The notes below the pieces were generated by a model. It ran no database searches, was not told the DNA's origin, and saw only the letters and a program-made list of their open reading frames with translations. A DNA stretch of 64,000 nt, from NCBI RefSeq assembly GCF_013376095.1, contig NZ_JAAMFN010000001.1, positions 143,303-207,302 of the forward strand, given 5' to 3'. Origin of the DNA: Arthrobacter sp. SDTb3-6 (GTDB taxonomy: Bacteria > Actinomycetota > Actinomycetes > Actinomycetales > Micrococcaceae). This document shows positions 25,832 through 39,079 of this stretch, in pieces. Within the stretch, counting starts at the first letter, position 1. Each line of letters starts with the position of its first letter. Both the position numbers and the translations under genes were made by a program.

Positions 25832-27091
25832 TCAGCCCCGGGCGCGGCGCAGCCGGAAAAGCCGGTAGCCGGTTCCCACGGCAAACATGACCAGGCCCGC
25901 CACGACCGCCTCCAGCGGCAGCGTGGCCACCAGGACCAGGCAGGCGGCCGCGCCCAGCAGCTGCAGGAACCGGGGGTAGCGGCGGGCCGCCCGGTCCTGG
26001 GTGAACGCCGAAACGTTGGCCACCAGGTAGTACACCAACACGCCAAAGGAGGAAAATCCGATGGCCCCGCGCAGGTCCGCAACGGCAATGATCACGCAAA
26101 TCACCGCGCCCAGGGTCAGCTCGGCATGGTGCGGCACCTGAAACGTGGGGTGCACGGCGGCAAGCCAGCGGGGAAGGTCGGATTCACGCGCCATGGCCAG
26201 CGACGTCCGGCCCAGCCCAGCGACGAGCGCCAGCAGCGCGCCCAGGGAGGCCAGCGCCGCGCCGACCCGGACCACGGGGGCCGCCCAGGCCCACCCGCCG
26301 GCCGCCACCGCCTGGGCGAGGGGCGCGGGGGCGGCGGCAACGCCGTCGGGCCCCAGGGCGGCCAGGACCGTGGCGGCGACGGCAGCATAGACCACCGCCG
26401 CGATGGCCAGGGCCACGAGGATGGCGCGCGGGATGGTCCGGCGCGGGTCCTTCACCTCCTCGCCGAGGGTCGCGATCCGTGCGTAGCCGGCGAAGGCGAA
26501 AAACAGCAGCCCGGCCGACTGCAGGATCCCGTACCAGCCGTGCGAGAGGACCCCGGCGCCCCACAACCGGCCCCCTCCGCCGGACGGGCCGCCCGCCCAG
26601 GCTGCCGACACGCCCACGGCCAGCGCAACGAGCACGGCCGCCACAATGACCCGGGCCAGCGCCGCCGTGCGGGTCACGCCCCGGTAGTTCACGGCCACCA
26701 GGAGCACGACGGCGGCAATCGCCACCGGCCTTTCCCATCCCGGAGGCGCGGCGTAGGCGGCAAACGTCATCGCCATGGCGGCGCTGCTGGCCGTCTTTCC
26801 GACCACGAATCCCCAGCCGGCCAGGAACCCGGGCCATTCACCCAGCTGCTTCCGCCCGTAAACGTATGTGCCGCCGGACGTCGGGTAGGCGGCGGCCAGC
26901 TGCGCCGAGGACGTTGCATTGCAATACGCGACGACGCCGGCCACGGCCAGCCCGACGAGCAGTCCCGAACCCGCTGCCTGGGCCGCCGGCGTAAAGGCTG
27001 CGAAAACGCCGGCCCCGATCATGGAGCCGAGGCCGATGACGACGGCGTCGACCGTGCCCAGGCGGCGGGCCAGCGCCGGGTTGCCACTCAT
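25832..27091 (-). CDS. APC-family amino acid permease
   Basis: Probable inner-membrane amino acid transporter. The 419-residue protein opens with LGTVDAVVIGLGSMIGAGVF, the unwound first helix with the GSMIGAGVF glycine motif of the amino acid-polyamine-organocation family, and has about 11-12 hydrophobic helices with the conserved AAAYPTSGGTYVYGRK stretch and the FAFAGYARIATLGEEVKDP substrate-side motif. The ATG at 27091 is chosen because GAAAGGG lies 8 nt upstream. Substrate not clear. It lies alone between tsaD (convergent) and the two-component operon upstream, whose last gene ends 87 nt before it. Confidence 0.9.
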   Translation of the reverse strand: MSGNPALARRLGTVDAVVIGLGSMIGAGVFAAFTPAAQAAGSGLLVGLAVAGVVAYCNATSSAQLAAAYPTSGGTYVYGRKQLGEWPGFLAGWGFVVGKTASSAAMAMTFAAYAAPPGWERPVAIAAVVLLVAVNYRGVTRTAALARVIVAAVLVALAVGVSAAWAGGPSGGGGRLWGAGVLSHGWYGILQSAGLLFFAFAGYARIATLGEEVKDPRRTIPRAILVALAIAAVVYAAVAATVLAALGPDGVAAAPAPLAQAVAAGGWAWAAPVVRVGAALASLGALLALVAGLGRTSLAMARESDLPRWLAAVHPTFQVPHHAELTLGAVICVIIAVADLRGAIGFSSFGVLVYYLVANVSAFTQDRAARRYPRFLQLLGAAACLVLVATLPLEAVVAGLVMFAVGTGYRLFRLRRARG

Positions 27092-27178
27092 GATGGTTGC
27101 CCTTTCGGTTCGGGAAGTGCGTGCTTCCAGCGACAATAGCCGCTTCGGGCGGACATTGCCCGAACTGCGTGCTTGGGG

Positions 27179-28174
27179 CTACGGCACGGCGGGGAAGGTC
27201 AGGGCCATGGTGGTGCCGCGCGGGCCCGTGGAGCTGATCTCCACCTGCCCGCCGGCGGCCACGGCGATCTCCCTGACCAGGGCCAGGCCCAGGCCGTAGC
27301 TGCGCCGGTTGCCGGGGGAGGGCTCACTCGTGCGGGCGAACCGGTCGAAGACGCGGTCCTGGTCGATCCCGGAAATCCCGGTGCCGGTGTCCGCCACGGT
27401 GATGGCCGCTTCCCTGCCCCGGGACATGGCCGTGACAGTGACCCGTCCGCCTTCGGGCGTGTGGGTGAGGGCGTTGTCCACCAGTCCAAGGACGGCGCGG
27501 CGCAGGCTGTTGGGCTGGATGCGCACGCGGGGGCTGCCGGTGTGCACGAACTCCAGGCGGATGCCGCGGCCGGCGGCCATGTCCTGGAAGTCTGCCGTGA
27601 CCCCGGCAACCACGTCATTGACGTCCACGGGTTCGGCATCGGCTGACCCGGGATCCCCCGTCGCCGCCAGCAGGAGCTCCTGGACCGTGGCGGCCAGCCC
27701 GGCCGTGTCGTGCCGGACCTGGGCGAGCAGCGCCGCCGCTTCGGTGCCTGCGGCCACGTGGTCCTGGGCCAGCTGGACCCGGGCGTCGAGGATGGCCAGC
27801 GGGGTGCGCAGCTCATGGCTGGCATCCTGGACGAAGCGGCGCTGCAGTTCCAGGGCCCGCCCCAGCGGGCGGATGGCGTTGCGGGCGCTGAGCCAGCCAA
27901 TGGCCCCGGCGGCCAGGATGCCGGCCAGGCCGGCCACGGCCATGGCCTTGAGCATGTCATTGGACTCGACGTACACCCTGGCCGAATGGGGGTCCTGCCT
28001 GGACACGTCCGGGTGGTGGGAGAGGTAGAGCATGTAGATGGCGGCCGCCACGATCACGGCGATCACCATGACGGCGATGGCCACGGCAATCCGCAGGCCC
28101 ACCGTCAGGGCCGCCCGGCGCAGCTGCAGTTCGTCGGGCCGCGTGCCGGCGGGGCCCGGCGTGCGGGACGTCAT
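27179..28174 (-). CDS. Sensor histidine kinase
   Basis: Membrane sensor of the two-component pair with the preceding gene. The 331-residue protein has two membrane helices (about 24-50 and 75-95) bracketing a very short extracellular loop of about 25 residues, then the H box ASHELRTPL, DHp helices and a HATPase domain with N box NALTHT, VADTGTGIS and GLGLALVREIA. The small loop suggests sensing within the membrane or of envelope stress. ATGA overlap with the response regulator gene. Last gene of the PAP2-DedA-RR-HK unit. Confidence 0.93.
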   Translation of the reverse strand: MTSRTPGPAGTRPDELQLRRAALTVGLRIAVAIAVMVIAVIVAAAIYMLYLSHHPDVSRQDPHSARVYVESNDMLKAMAVAGLAGILAAGAIGWLSARNAIRPLGRALELQRRFVQDASHELRTPLAILDARVQLAQDHVAAGTEAAALLAQVRHDTAGLAATVQELLLAATGDPGSADAEPVDVNDVVAGVTADFQDMAAGRGIRLEFVHTGSPRVRIQPNSLRRAVLGLVDNALTHTPEGGRVTVTAMSRGREAAITVADTGTGISGIDQDRVFDRFARTSEPSPGNRRSYGLGLALVREIAVAAGGQVEISSTGPRGTTMALTFPAVP

Positions 28175-28851
28175 GAAGCGTCGCCGATCTGGTAGCCGGA
28201 GCCGTGGACGGTGCGGATGACGGACTTGGAGACCTTCTTGCGAAGGTAGTGCACATAGGTGTCGATGACGCCGGGGGAATCCTGCGGGTGGAACAGCGCC
28301 GCCATGAGCTCCGGGCGGGTGAAGACGCGCCCCGGCTCCCCGGCGAGCATGGCCAGCAGCTCGGCCTCCTTGGCCGTGAGCTCAACATGCCCGCCGTAGA
28401 TGGAGCGCAGCAGCCGGCCCGCAGGGTCCAGGGTCCAGTCGCCAATGGACAGCCGGGCCGGGGCGGCGTCAAAGCGGCGGGTGATGGCGCGCAGGCGGGC
28501 GCGCAGCTCGCCGGCGTCGAACGGCTTGGCCATGTAGTCGTTGGCACCGGCGTCGAGCCCCGCAATCTTCTCGGCGGTGCTGCCCAGCGCGGTGAGAACC
28601 AGGACGGGGGTGCCGTTTCCGGCGCGGCGCAGGGCGCGGATCATTTCGATGCCGTCCATGACGGGCAGGCCGCGGTCCACCACGATGGCCGTCCATTCCC
28701 GGGTCAGGGCCAGGTGCAGCCCGGACTGCCCGTCCGCGGCGAGTTCGACGTCGTAGTCCCCGGCCAGCAGTTGTGCCGTCAACGGGCCCAGGACGGGGTC
28801 GTCCTCCACGAGCAGGAGGCGGGGGCGCTCATTGGTGTGCATGCCTTCCAT
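28171..28851 (-). CDS. OmpR/PhoB-family response regulator
   Basis: Transcription factor controlled by the neighbouring kinase. The protein (226 residues from this start) has a receiver domain with acidic pocket LLVEDD, phospho-acceptor Asp in VVDRGLPVMDG, switch Thr in VLTALG and Lys in YMAKPFD, then a winged-helix domain ending HYLRKKVSKSVIRTVHGSGYQIG. The start is uncertain: ATG at 28851 or at 28842 (3 residues shorter). Either overlaps the 3' end of dedA by 14-23 bp. A direct repeat of its likely binding type lies upstream of the operon. Confidence 0.93.
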   Translation of the reverse strand: MEGMHTNERPRLLLVEDDPVLGPLTAQLLAGDYDVELAADGQSGLHLALTREWTAIVVDRGLPVMDGIEMIRALRRAGNGTPVLVLTALGSTAEKIAGLDAGANDYMAKPFDAGELRARLRAITRRFDAAPARLSIGDWTLDPAGRLLRSIYGGHVELTAKEAELLAMLAGEPGRVFTRPELMAALFHPQDSPGVIDTYVHYLRKKVSKSVIRTVHGSGYQIGDAS

Positions 28852-29545
28852 TGTCGCCTGTGGCGGCGTTGGCAGCCTCGTGCACCGGGGGGACGCCCCG
28901 GCGCGCCGCCCGGCGGGAGCGCAGCACGCTGATGATGCCGGGAATGATGGACACCAGCACCATGAGGACGGCAATCAGGTCGATGTTCTTGGCAATGACC
29001 TCAAAGTGGCCCAGCCAGGTGCCCAGCAGGACGACGGAGGCGGCCCAGCCGATTGCCCCCGTCACGTTCCACAGGGTGAACTTTTTGTGGTCGTATTTGG
29101 CAACGCCGGCCACGAGCGGCGCGTAGGTGCGCACGATGGGCACGAACCGCGCCAGGACAATGGCCCAGCCGCCGCGTTTGGCGAAGAACGTTTCCGTCTC
29201 CACGAGGTATTTGGTCTTCAGGATCCGGGCGTCGTCCTTGAACCAGCGCCGGCCAAACCTGCGCCCCAGCAGGTAGCCGACCTGGTCGCCGGCGATCGCC
29301 GCAATCGCGACGACGCCGATCAGCACGGGCAGGGCCAGGTTCAGCTGCTGGTGCAGCAGCCCGGCCGTGAACAGCAGGGAATCGCCGGGCAGGAAGGGGA
29401 AAAGCAGGCCGGATTCAATGAAGACGATCACGGCGACCACGGCCAGCGTGGCGGGGCCGAGGCCCTGCAGGAGGGCCGACGGGTCCATGACCGACGTCAG
29501 GCCGGCGGGGGCAAGCGCAGGAAGCGCGGTGGCAAATATGTTCAC
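28829..29545 (-). CDS. DedA-family membrane protein
   Basis: DedA proteins act as undecaprenyl-phosphate or other lipid flippases and affect envelope integrity. The 238-residue protein has the signature FIESGLLFPFLPGDSLLF, GDQVGYLLGRRFG and the arginine-rich RFVPIVRTYAPLVAGVAK loop, plus about 5 helices. The GTG at 29545 is chosen because GAAAGG lies 7 nt upstream; an upstream extension to 29656 has no hydrophobic or family character. Follows the PAP2 gene by 14 nt. Together a lipid-carrier recycling function is plausible. Confidence 0.92.
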   Translation of the reverse strand: MNIFATALPALAPAGLTSVMDPSALLQGLGPATLAVVAVIVFIESGLLFPFLPGDSLLFTAGLLHQQLNLALPVLIGVVAIAAIAGDQVGYLLGRRFGRRWFKDDARILKTKYLVETETFFAKRGGWAIVLARFVPIVRTYAPLVAGVAKYDHKKFTLWNVTGAIGWAASVVLLGTWLGHFEVIAKNIDLIAVLMVLVSIIPGIISVLRSRRAARRGVPPVHEAANAATGDNGRHAHQ

Positions 29546-29559
29546 GGTGCGGCCTTTCG

Positions 29560-30357
29560 TTAGTGGCGGGCTGCAGGGGCGGCCCCGGCGCGGACCGGGC
29601 CAAAGCGCTCCAGCAGGGGTATGCGCGGCAGCACGCTTCCCTGGAAGCGGTTCCACACGCCGACGAAGAGAAGCACCGCGGCGGTGGCCGCCAGGAAGGA
29701 GGCAATGACGTCGGTGGGGTAGTGGACGCCGATGTAGAGCCTGGACCAGGCCAGGACCACGGGGACCACGACGCCCAGGATGGCAGCCAGCCTGGACCAG
29801 CGGGTGTGCCGGGCCAGGAACCAGAACGCCCAGGCAAGCCCCACGGCCAGCGCCACGTGGCCGCTGGGGAAGCTGTTGGAGCCGGTTTCCGGGGCGAGCG
29901 GGTCAAACAGCAGCGCCGGGTTGGGGCGCTGGCGCTCCACGATGGCCTTGAAGAACTGGCTGGAGAGGTACCCGGCGGCGGCCGTGCCGCCAAAGGCAAT
30001 GGCATTCACGGGGGATTTCCGCACCACCAGCAGGAACAGGCAGCACAGGGCAATGACCAGCACCGCGCCGACGGGGGAAAACACGTAGTTCAAGGTCATC
30101 GCCAGGGCGGTCAGCACGCCGTCATGGTGCCGGCTCAGGTCCTGGTCGACGGTGAACTCGTCGGCGCTGAAACCGTGCACGTCGGTGGCCACAAAACCCA
30201 GGGTCAGGACCGCTGCGGACAGCACCACGACCCACAGGCCCCACAGCCGAAGCTGCGGCAGCACGGTCAGGCGGGTGGCCGCCCCGGACGCATGGCGGGG
30301 GGCGGCACCGCCCGGGCGGCCGTCACGGTACTGGTGGTCTGGAACAGGATGGGACAA
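29560..30357 (-). CDS. PAP2-type membrane phosphatase (undecaprenyl-diphosphatase-like)
   Basis: Likely dephosphorylates a lipid pyrophosphate carrier at the outer membrane face. The 265-residue protein has about six helices and the three phosphatase motifs: KAIVERQRP, PSGH and SRLYIGVHYPTDV (histidine nucleophile and acid). The start is TTG at 30357 with GGAGAG 4 nt upstream; no better start exists. First gene of PAP2-dedA-response regulator-kinase. The gene pair with dedA points to undecaprenyl-phosphate recycling under control of the linked two-component system. Confidence 0.9.
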   Translation of the reverse strand: MSHPVPDHQYRDGRPGGAAPRHASGAATRLTVLPQLRLWGLWVVVLSAAVLTLGFVATDVHGFSADEFTVDQDLSRHHDGVLTALAMTLNYVFSPVGAVLVIALCCLFLLVVRKSPVNAIAFGGTAAAGYLSSQFFKAIVERQRPNPALLFDPLAPETGSNSFPSGHVALAVGLAWAFWFLARHTRWSRLAAILGVVVPVVLAWSRLYIGVHYPTDVIASFLAATAAVLLFVGVWNRFQGSVLPRIPLLERFGPVRAGAAPAARH

Positions 30358-30428
30358 GTAACTCTCCGATGCGTGCGGGGACTGGGAGGCGGCCCGAAGG
30401 CCTTTCCTCCACTGTCCCGCACGGCGCT

Positions 30429-34489
<4,061 letters not shown>

Positions 34490-34493
<4 letters not shown>

Positions 34494-35437
34494 GAGGATT
34501 TCCTGTTCGTGATGGCGAGGAAGGCAAAGGAAAGCGCGAAGGCAATCACGGCGATGAGCACGGCCTGGGCGGCGGCGACGTTGTAGTCGTTGTAGGCGAA
34601 CGCTGTGGTGTACGCGCTGAGGTTGGGCGTGTACTGGCTGTCAATGGAGGAGGAGACGGATTGCAGCACCTGGGGTTCGGCGAAGAGCTGCAGCGTGCCG
34701 ATGATGGAGAAGATGGTGGTCAGGACCAGCGCCGGGCGGATCAGGGGCAGCTGGATGCTGGACGCCACCCGGACGGGGGACGCGCCGTCCATCCTGGCGG
34801 CCTCGTAGACTTCGCCGGGAATCGCCTTGAGCTGGGCGATGATGATGAGCATGTTGTAGCCCGTGTAGCTCCATGTGACGATGTTGGCAATGGACCAGAG
34901 CACCGAGTGGGGGCCCAGGAAGTCCGGCGACAGGCCAAAGGCGGAAGCAATGCTGTACAGCGGGCTCAGGCCGGGGACGTAAAGGAAGGACCACAGGATG
35001 GTGGCGATGACGCCCGGGACGCCATAGGGCAGGAAGAACGCGGCGCGGAAAAGGCCGGGCCAGCGTGCGGAGGCGGATTCGAGCAGCAGTGCCAGAACGG
35101 TGGCGAGCACGATCATGACCGGAACCTGCACCACGCCAAAGAGCAGCATCCGCCCGATCGAGCCGATGAAGTTGCCGTCGGCGAGCGCCTGGGCGTAGTT
35201 GGAGAAGCCGGCAAAGCCGCTGCTGATCCCCTGCTCACCAAACAGGCCGCGCCGGGTGACCTTCGTGAAGCTGGAGATGACCGCCACGATGATCGGCAGG
35301 ATGAACGTCAGCAGGAACAGGGCCAGGAACGGCGCCAGCAAAAGCCAGGGCGCGCGGGTCGTGGCGCCGTTGCGCCGGCGGCGGGCCGGAACGGCAGCCG
35401 TGGCTTCGCGGCGTGCCTTGAGGGACGTGGTTGTCAT
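34490..35437 (-). CDS. Sugar ABC transporter permease (MalF type)
   Basis: The second membrane half of the importer. The 315-residue protein has a cytoplasmic basic N-terminus (about 1-28), then six to seven helices, and the EAA loop EAARMDGASPVRVASSIQLP. MalF-like lactose/beta-galactoside permeases have this size. Stop and start codons overlap with both neighbours (ATGA), giving strict translational coupling across the operon. Confidence 0.93.
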
Positions 35438-36768
35438 GCGTTTTCCTTTCGGATGCTCAGGCCGCTGTTCTTGAAAACGGTCATGATTTGTTGTTCCGCC
35501 GTGGCGATGGAATCAACCAGCGTGGTTCCCGAGGCCTTTCTGCGGAATCCGTCGCTGAGGATGTTGAAGGACTGCTGCTGGGACGGCCACCAGGACCAGC
35601 CGGGGTTTTGCTGCAGGGAGGCCGGGGCGAAGACGTCCTGGTTGTAGTTTTGGCCGCTGAAGAACGCCGAGTGCTGCTGCCTTGACGTGCCGGTGAAGTC
35701 CGGGCTCGGGGACCAGCCAATGCCGCAGTTCTTGATCTCGGCGTCAATGCCTTCGCGGCTGGACGTCAGCCACACGGCGAACTCGAGGGCCTCGCGGGGG
35801 TGCCTGCTGTTGGCGAGCACGGCCGCCGTGGAGCCGCCGAGGTAGCTGGAGCCGTATCCGGAGGCGCCCCAGGTGGGCATCCTGGCGACCTTCCACTTGC
35901 CCTTGCCGCCGCTGATGCCTTCAATGAGTGCATCCGCCCAGCTGGCCGAGGTGAGGGAGGCGATGCCGCCGCTGCCCGCGGCCGCGAACCAGCCGGGGGA
36001 GTAGGCGCCAAAACCGGTCTGGACCAGGTCCTTGTCAATGGCGGCGTCAAAGAACCGGGCCACGGACAACGTGGCGTCGTCGGTCATGTTGATGACCCAG
36101 CCGTCCTGGTCTGCGCGGAACCACCGGGCCCCGGCCTGCTGGGCCAGGGAGGTGAAGAAGCTTGCGTCGCCCAGCGGGAAGCAGTCCAGGTAGCTCTTGG
36201 CCTTGCGCAGCTCGGCGGCGACGGCGGCCCATTCCTCCCACGTTGCCGGCGCCGTGGCGCCCACCTTGTCCAGGACGGCAGGCTGGTAGAACAAGGCCAT
36301 GGGGCCGGAGTCCTGGGGGATGCCGTAGACGCCGTTGGCGTAGCTGACCTGGTTCCACAACGTCTTGTCGTACCGGGAGGCAAAGTCGCCGGCCCCGTAG
36401 CGGTTAAGGTCCACCAGGCCGTTGACCATCATGAAGGACGGGATGACGCCGAACTCGACCTGGGCCAGGTCCGGCCCGCCGCCGGCCGCCAGGGCGGAGA
36501 ACAGCTTGGGGTAGCCGCCGCTGTTGCCGCTGGGGATCCACACGGTCTTGACCTGGATGCGCGGGTTGGCCGCGTTCCACAGGTCCGCCACGGGCTGGAG
36601 GTCCTTGAGCCAGGACCAATATTCAATGGTCACCGTGCCGCCTGCTGCGGGAATGGCGGGCGCGGCATTGATGGATGTTGTTCCGGGCGTGGCACAGCCC
36701 GACAACAGGCCCAGTGCGGCAGTTCCCAAACCGGCCCGCAACAGCTGCCGTCGTGTTGCCTGCTTCAT
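35434..36768 (-). CDS. Sugar-binding lipoprotein of ABC transporter (family 1)
   Basis: Captures the sugar outside the membrane. The 444-residue protein starts MKQATRRQLLRAG, a twin-arginine-like motif, followed by lipobox LSGC (Cys25), so export by Tat with lipid anchoring is likely. The mature part has the family-1 fold: VTIEYWSWLKD, GGGPDLAQVEFG, GIPQDSGPMALFYQ and a Trp-rich C-terminus expected for sugar stacking. First gene of the binding protein-MalF-MalG-lacZ operon; GAGGTG lies 8 nt before the ATG. Divergent from a TetR regulator. Confidence 0.93.
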   Translation of the reverse strand: MKQATRRQLLRAGLGTAALGLLSGCATPGTTSINAAPAIPAAGGTVTIEYWSWLKDLQPVADLWNAANPRIQVKTVWIPSGNSGGYPKLFSALAAGGGPDLAQVEFGVIPSFMMVNGLVDLNRYGAGDFASRYDKTLWNQVSYANGVYGIPQDSGPMALFYQPAVLDKVGATAPATWEEWAAVAAELRKAKSYLDCFPLGDASFFTSLAQQAGARWFRADQDGWVINMTDDATLSVARFFDAAIDKDLVQTGFGAYSPGWFAAAGSGGIASLTSASWADALIEGISGGKGKWKVARMPTWGASGYGSSYLGGSTAAVLANSRHPREALEFAVWLTSSREGIDAEIKNCGIGWSPSPDFTGTSRQQHSAFFSGQNYNQDVFAPASLQQNPGWSWWPSQQQSFNILSDGFRRKASGTTLVDSIATAEQQIMTVFKNSGLSIRKENA

Positions 36769-36884
36769 CGTCGTGGCACCTCACTTCGTCATGTGGGTGC
36801 ACGGGCCGGCAGTGGCATGTTTCGGGCCTTTCGGCCTTCGGGCCGGTGTCCGCGCATCCTTTTCGGGGGGATTGGGGAAAAACT

Positions 36885-36945
36885 ACCATAAATTTCGAGT
36901 GGTTACTCGAATTTGACGTGGGGGAACCGCCGCGTGGGCTAAGCT
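36885..36945. promoter_or_regulatory. Operator and divergent promoters between sugar operon and tetR
   Basis: Dyad AATTTCGAGT-GGTT-ACTCGAATTT (36891-36914, one mismatch) is a TetR-type operator candidate. On the minus strand TATGGT (36890-36885) directly abuts it as the -10 of the sugar operon; on the plus strand TAAGCT (36940-36945) lies 8 nt before the tetR ATG. Confidence 0.55.
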
Positions 36946-36953
36946 GACATGCC

Positions 36954-37565
36954 ATGAGCACCCCAATGGCGGCCCGCCCGGCCAAGCGCGGCCCCTATGC
37001 GAAGTCCAGGCAGCGGCGGGAGAGCATTGTCCAGGCCGCCCACGAGGTGTTTGCCGCGCACGGCTACCGCGGCGGGTCCCTGCAGGATGTGGCGGACAAG
37101 GTGGGAATGAGCCAGACCAGCCTGCTGCACTACTTCCGCTCCAAAAGCGAGCTGCTGCTGGCCGTTCTGCACTGGCGCGACTCAATCACCGGCGACGGGC
37201 AGCCCCGGGACCCGGAGGAGACGCTGGTGGACGCCGTGGTCCGCCAGGCGCGCTTCAATGAGACGGTGCCCGGCGTCATCGAGCTCTACACGGTGCTGTG
37301 TGCCGAGTCCATCACGGACAACCATCCCGGGCTGGAATACTTCACCGGGCGCTACGAAAAGCTGCGCGCCAGCTACCTGCGCGCGTTTTCCGCGCTCGCA
37401 GACGAAGGGCGGCTGCGCCCCGGCGTCGACCCTGAACGCGCCGCCGCGAGCCTGATCGCCCTGTGGGACGGGATCCAGACCCAGTGGCTGATGGCGCCCG
37501 AGCGCGTCGACATGGCGGGGTGCCTGCGCGACTACCTCGAGCTGGTGGTGCTGCCGGCCGGCTGA
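36954..37565 (+). CDS. TetR-family regulator, probably of the sugar operon
   Basis: The 203-residue protein has an N-terminal basic arm and a TetR helix-turn-helix (QAAHEVFAAHGYRGGSLQDVADKVGMSQTSLLHYF is read at about 20-55 in shorter pieces: FAAHGYRGGSL, VADKVGMSQTSLLHYF), then a helical ligand domain of normal length. Its ligand is unknown; galactoside or a metabolite is an inference from position. Transcribed divergently from the importer/beta-galactosidase operon with the dyad between them, so autoregulation and operon repression are likely. Usually such operons are governed by LacI or AraC proteins, so TetR control is somewhat unusual. Confidence 0.88.
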   Translation: MSTPMAARPAKRGPYAKSRQRRESIVQAAHEVFAAHGYRGGSLQDVADKVGMSQTSLLHYFRSKSELLLAVLHWRDSITGDGQPRDPEETLVDAVVRQARFNETVPGVIELYTVLCAESITDNHPGLEYFTGRYEKLRASYLRAFSALADEGRLRPGVDPERAAASLIALWDGIQTQWLMAPERVDMAGCLRDYLELVVLPAG

Positions 37566-37592
37566 GGCCCGGCGGGTGGGCCCCGGTGGGGA

Positions 37593-38735
37593 CTAGTTCC
37601 CGGCCATCTCCGCCACGAGTTCACGCACGACGGCGCGCAGGTCGCCCCGGTGCGCCTCGGCGACGCGGCGCTGGCGCTGGTAGCTGGCCCCGCGGGCGAT
37701 GATGTCCTCGACGCCGGCGAGTTCCTTGGCGCAGCCCAGGCGTGCAGCCACGGGCTCCAGCTTGTTCAGCAATTCCACGGTGTGTTCGGTGACGAGCTGT
37801 TCGCGGCCGGCGGCGTCGAGGATGATGATGGCGTCCAGGCCGTAGCGGGCGGCGCGCCACTTGTTCTCCTGCACGTGCCAGGGCGGCATGGTGGGGATGG
37901 TGCCGCCGTCGTCCAGGGTGGTGGAGAAATCATGCACGAGGCACTGCGTGAGTGCCGCGATGGAGCCGATTTCGGCCAGGGTGGACATGCCGTCGCAGAT
38001 GCGCATCTCGATGGTGCCCAGGCCCGCCACGGGGCGGATGTCCCAGCGGATTTCATTGGCCGCGTCAATGACCCCGGTGGTGAACATGTCCTGGACATAG
38101 GATTCGTAGGCCGCCCAGTCCGGGAACTGGAACGGCAGCCCGGCGGTGGGCAGCTGCTGGAACATCAGGGCCCGCTGCGAGGCGTAGCCGGTGTCCTCGC
38201 CGTTCCAGAACGGGGACGACGCCGAGAGCGCCTGGAAGTGCGGGAAGTAGTTGACCAGCCCGTCCAGCACGGGCATGGCCTTGGAGACATGGTCCAGGCC
38301 GACGTGGACGTGTACGCCGTAAATGAGCATCTGGCTGCCCCACCACTGGGTGCGGTCCACGAGCTTGGCGTAGCGTTCCTTGTCGGTGACCGGCTGCTTG
38401 CGCGGGTTGCTGAACGGGTGGGTGCCGGCGCTGAGCAGTTCCAGCCCCAGCGGCGCCGCCGCATCGCGCAGGACGTTCAGGTTTCCGCGCAGGTCCTCGC
38501 AGCCCTCGGCAACGGCGTGGCTGACGCCGGTGACCAGTTCCACGGTGTTTTGGAGCATCTCGCCCTTGATGTGGGGGTGCTCGCCGCCGTCCATCGTCCC
38601 GGGGTGGGCCGCTTCGATGTTGGCAAAGACCTCGTTGGCGCGGGCGGCCAGTTCGCCCGTTTCCTTGTCCACCAAGGCAATTTCCCATTCCAGGCCCAGC
38701 GTAGACTGCTCGGACTGTGCGAAATTTATTTTCAC
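37593..38735 (-). CDS. Glutamate-cysteine ligase-like carboxylate-amine ligase (GCS2, YbdK type)
   Basis: Weak gamma-glutamylcysteine ligase or other carboxylate-amine ligase; physiological role not certain. The 380-residue protein has the GCS2 signature: STLGLEWEIALVD, GEHPHIKGEMLQNTVEL, THPFSNPRKQP, YGVHVHVGLDH and RWDIRPVAGLGTIEMR. Length matches YbdK-type enzymes. The start is GTG at 38735 with AAGGGGG 8 nt upstream. Convergent with tetR. Since this organism makes mycothiol, a glutathione role is doubtful. Confidence 0.9.
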   Translation of the reverse strand: MKINFAQSEQSTLGLEWEIALVDKETGELAARANEVFANIEAAHPGTMDGGEHPHIKGEMLQNTVELVTGVSHAVAEGCEDLRGNLNVLRDAAAPLGLELLSAGTHPFSNPRKQPVTDKERYAKLVDRTQWWGSQMLIYGVHVHVGLDHVSKAMPVLDGLVNYFPHFQALSASSPFWNGEDTGYASQRALMFQQLPTAGLPFQFPDWAAYESYVQDMFTTGVIDAANEIRWDIRPVAGLGTIEMRICDGMSTLAEIGSIAALTQCLVHDFSTTLDDGGTIPTMPPWHVQENKWRAARYGLDAIIILDAAGREQLVTEHTVELLNKLEPVAARLGCAKELAGVEDIIARGASYQRQRRVAEAHRGDLRAVVRELVAEMAGN

Positions 38736-38891
38736 TTCGGGCGCCCCCTTTTGGCATGTGGTGGAAGTGTGCGCAAAGCGGCGAGGGTGCCGGCTGCCTT
38801 TACGATTGTAGTTCAGGCAGCCGGGCGCAAGGGCTGGATGCCGATTGTGAACAAGCCCACGCCCGCAAGTCCGGCACCCCCACCCAACGCT

Positions 38892-38935
38892 CGGTTGCAA
38901 CCGGGGCTGTTTGGCCGGACCCTCGGTTGCAACCG
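38892..38935 (-). repeat. Two-palindrome element, copy C
   Basis: CGGTTGCAACCG at 38892-38903 and 38924-38935, 32 bp apart; the spacer is the most diverged (11 of 20 positions match copy B on the minus strand), but the flank beyond resembles the B flank (CGAAAGGGTTGG against GGAAGGGTTTGG). It is the only structure seen in the 38736-39079 gap. Confidence 0.75.
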
Positions 38936-39079
38936 GGCGCCTTTTCACCAACCCTTTCGCAGTTCCGCCGTGGCACACGGAGTGCCTGGAAGTTGTGTAG
39001 GGCTTCATTTCCGCGAAGTGGGGGAGCATTGGGGTTTGGTGCCCCGGTTGCGCGGGAGCGTTTGTTGGTCCGGCGTGGG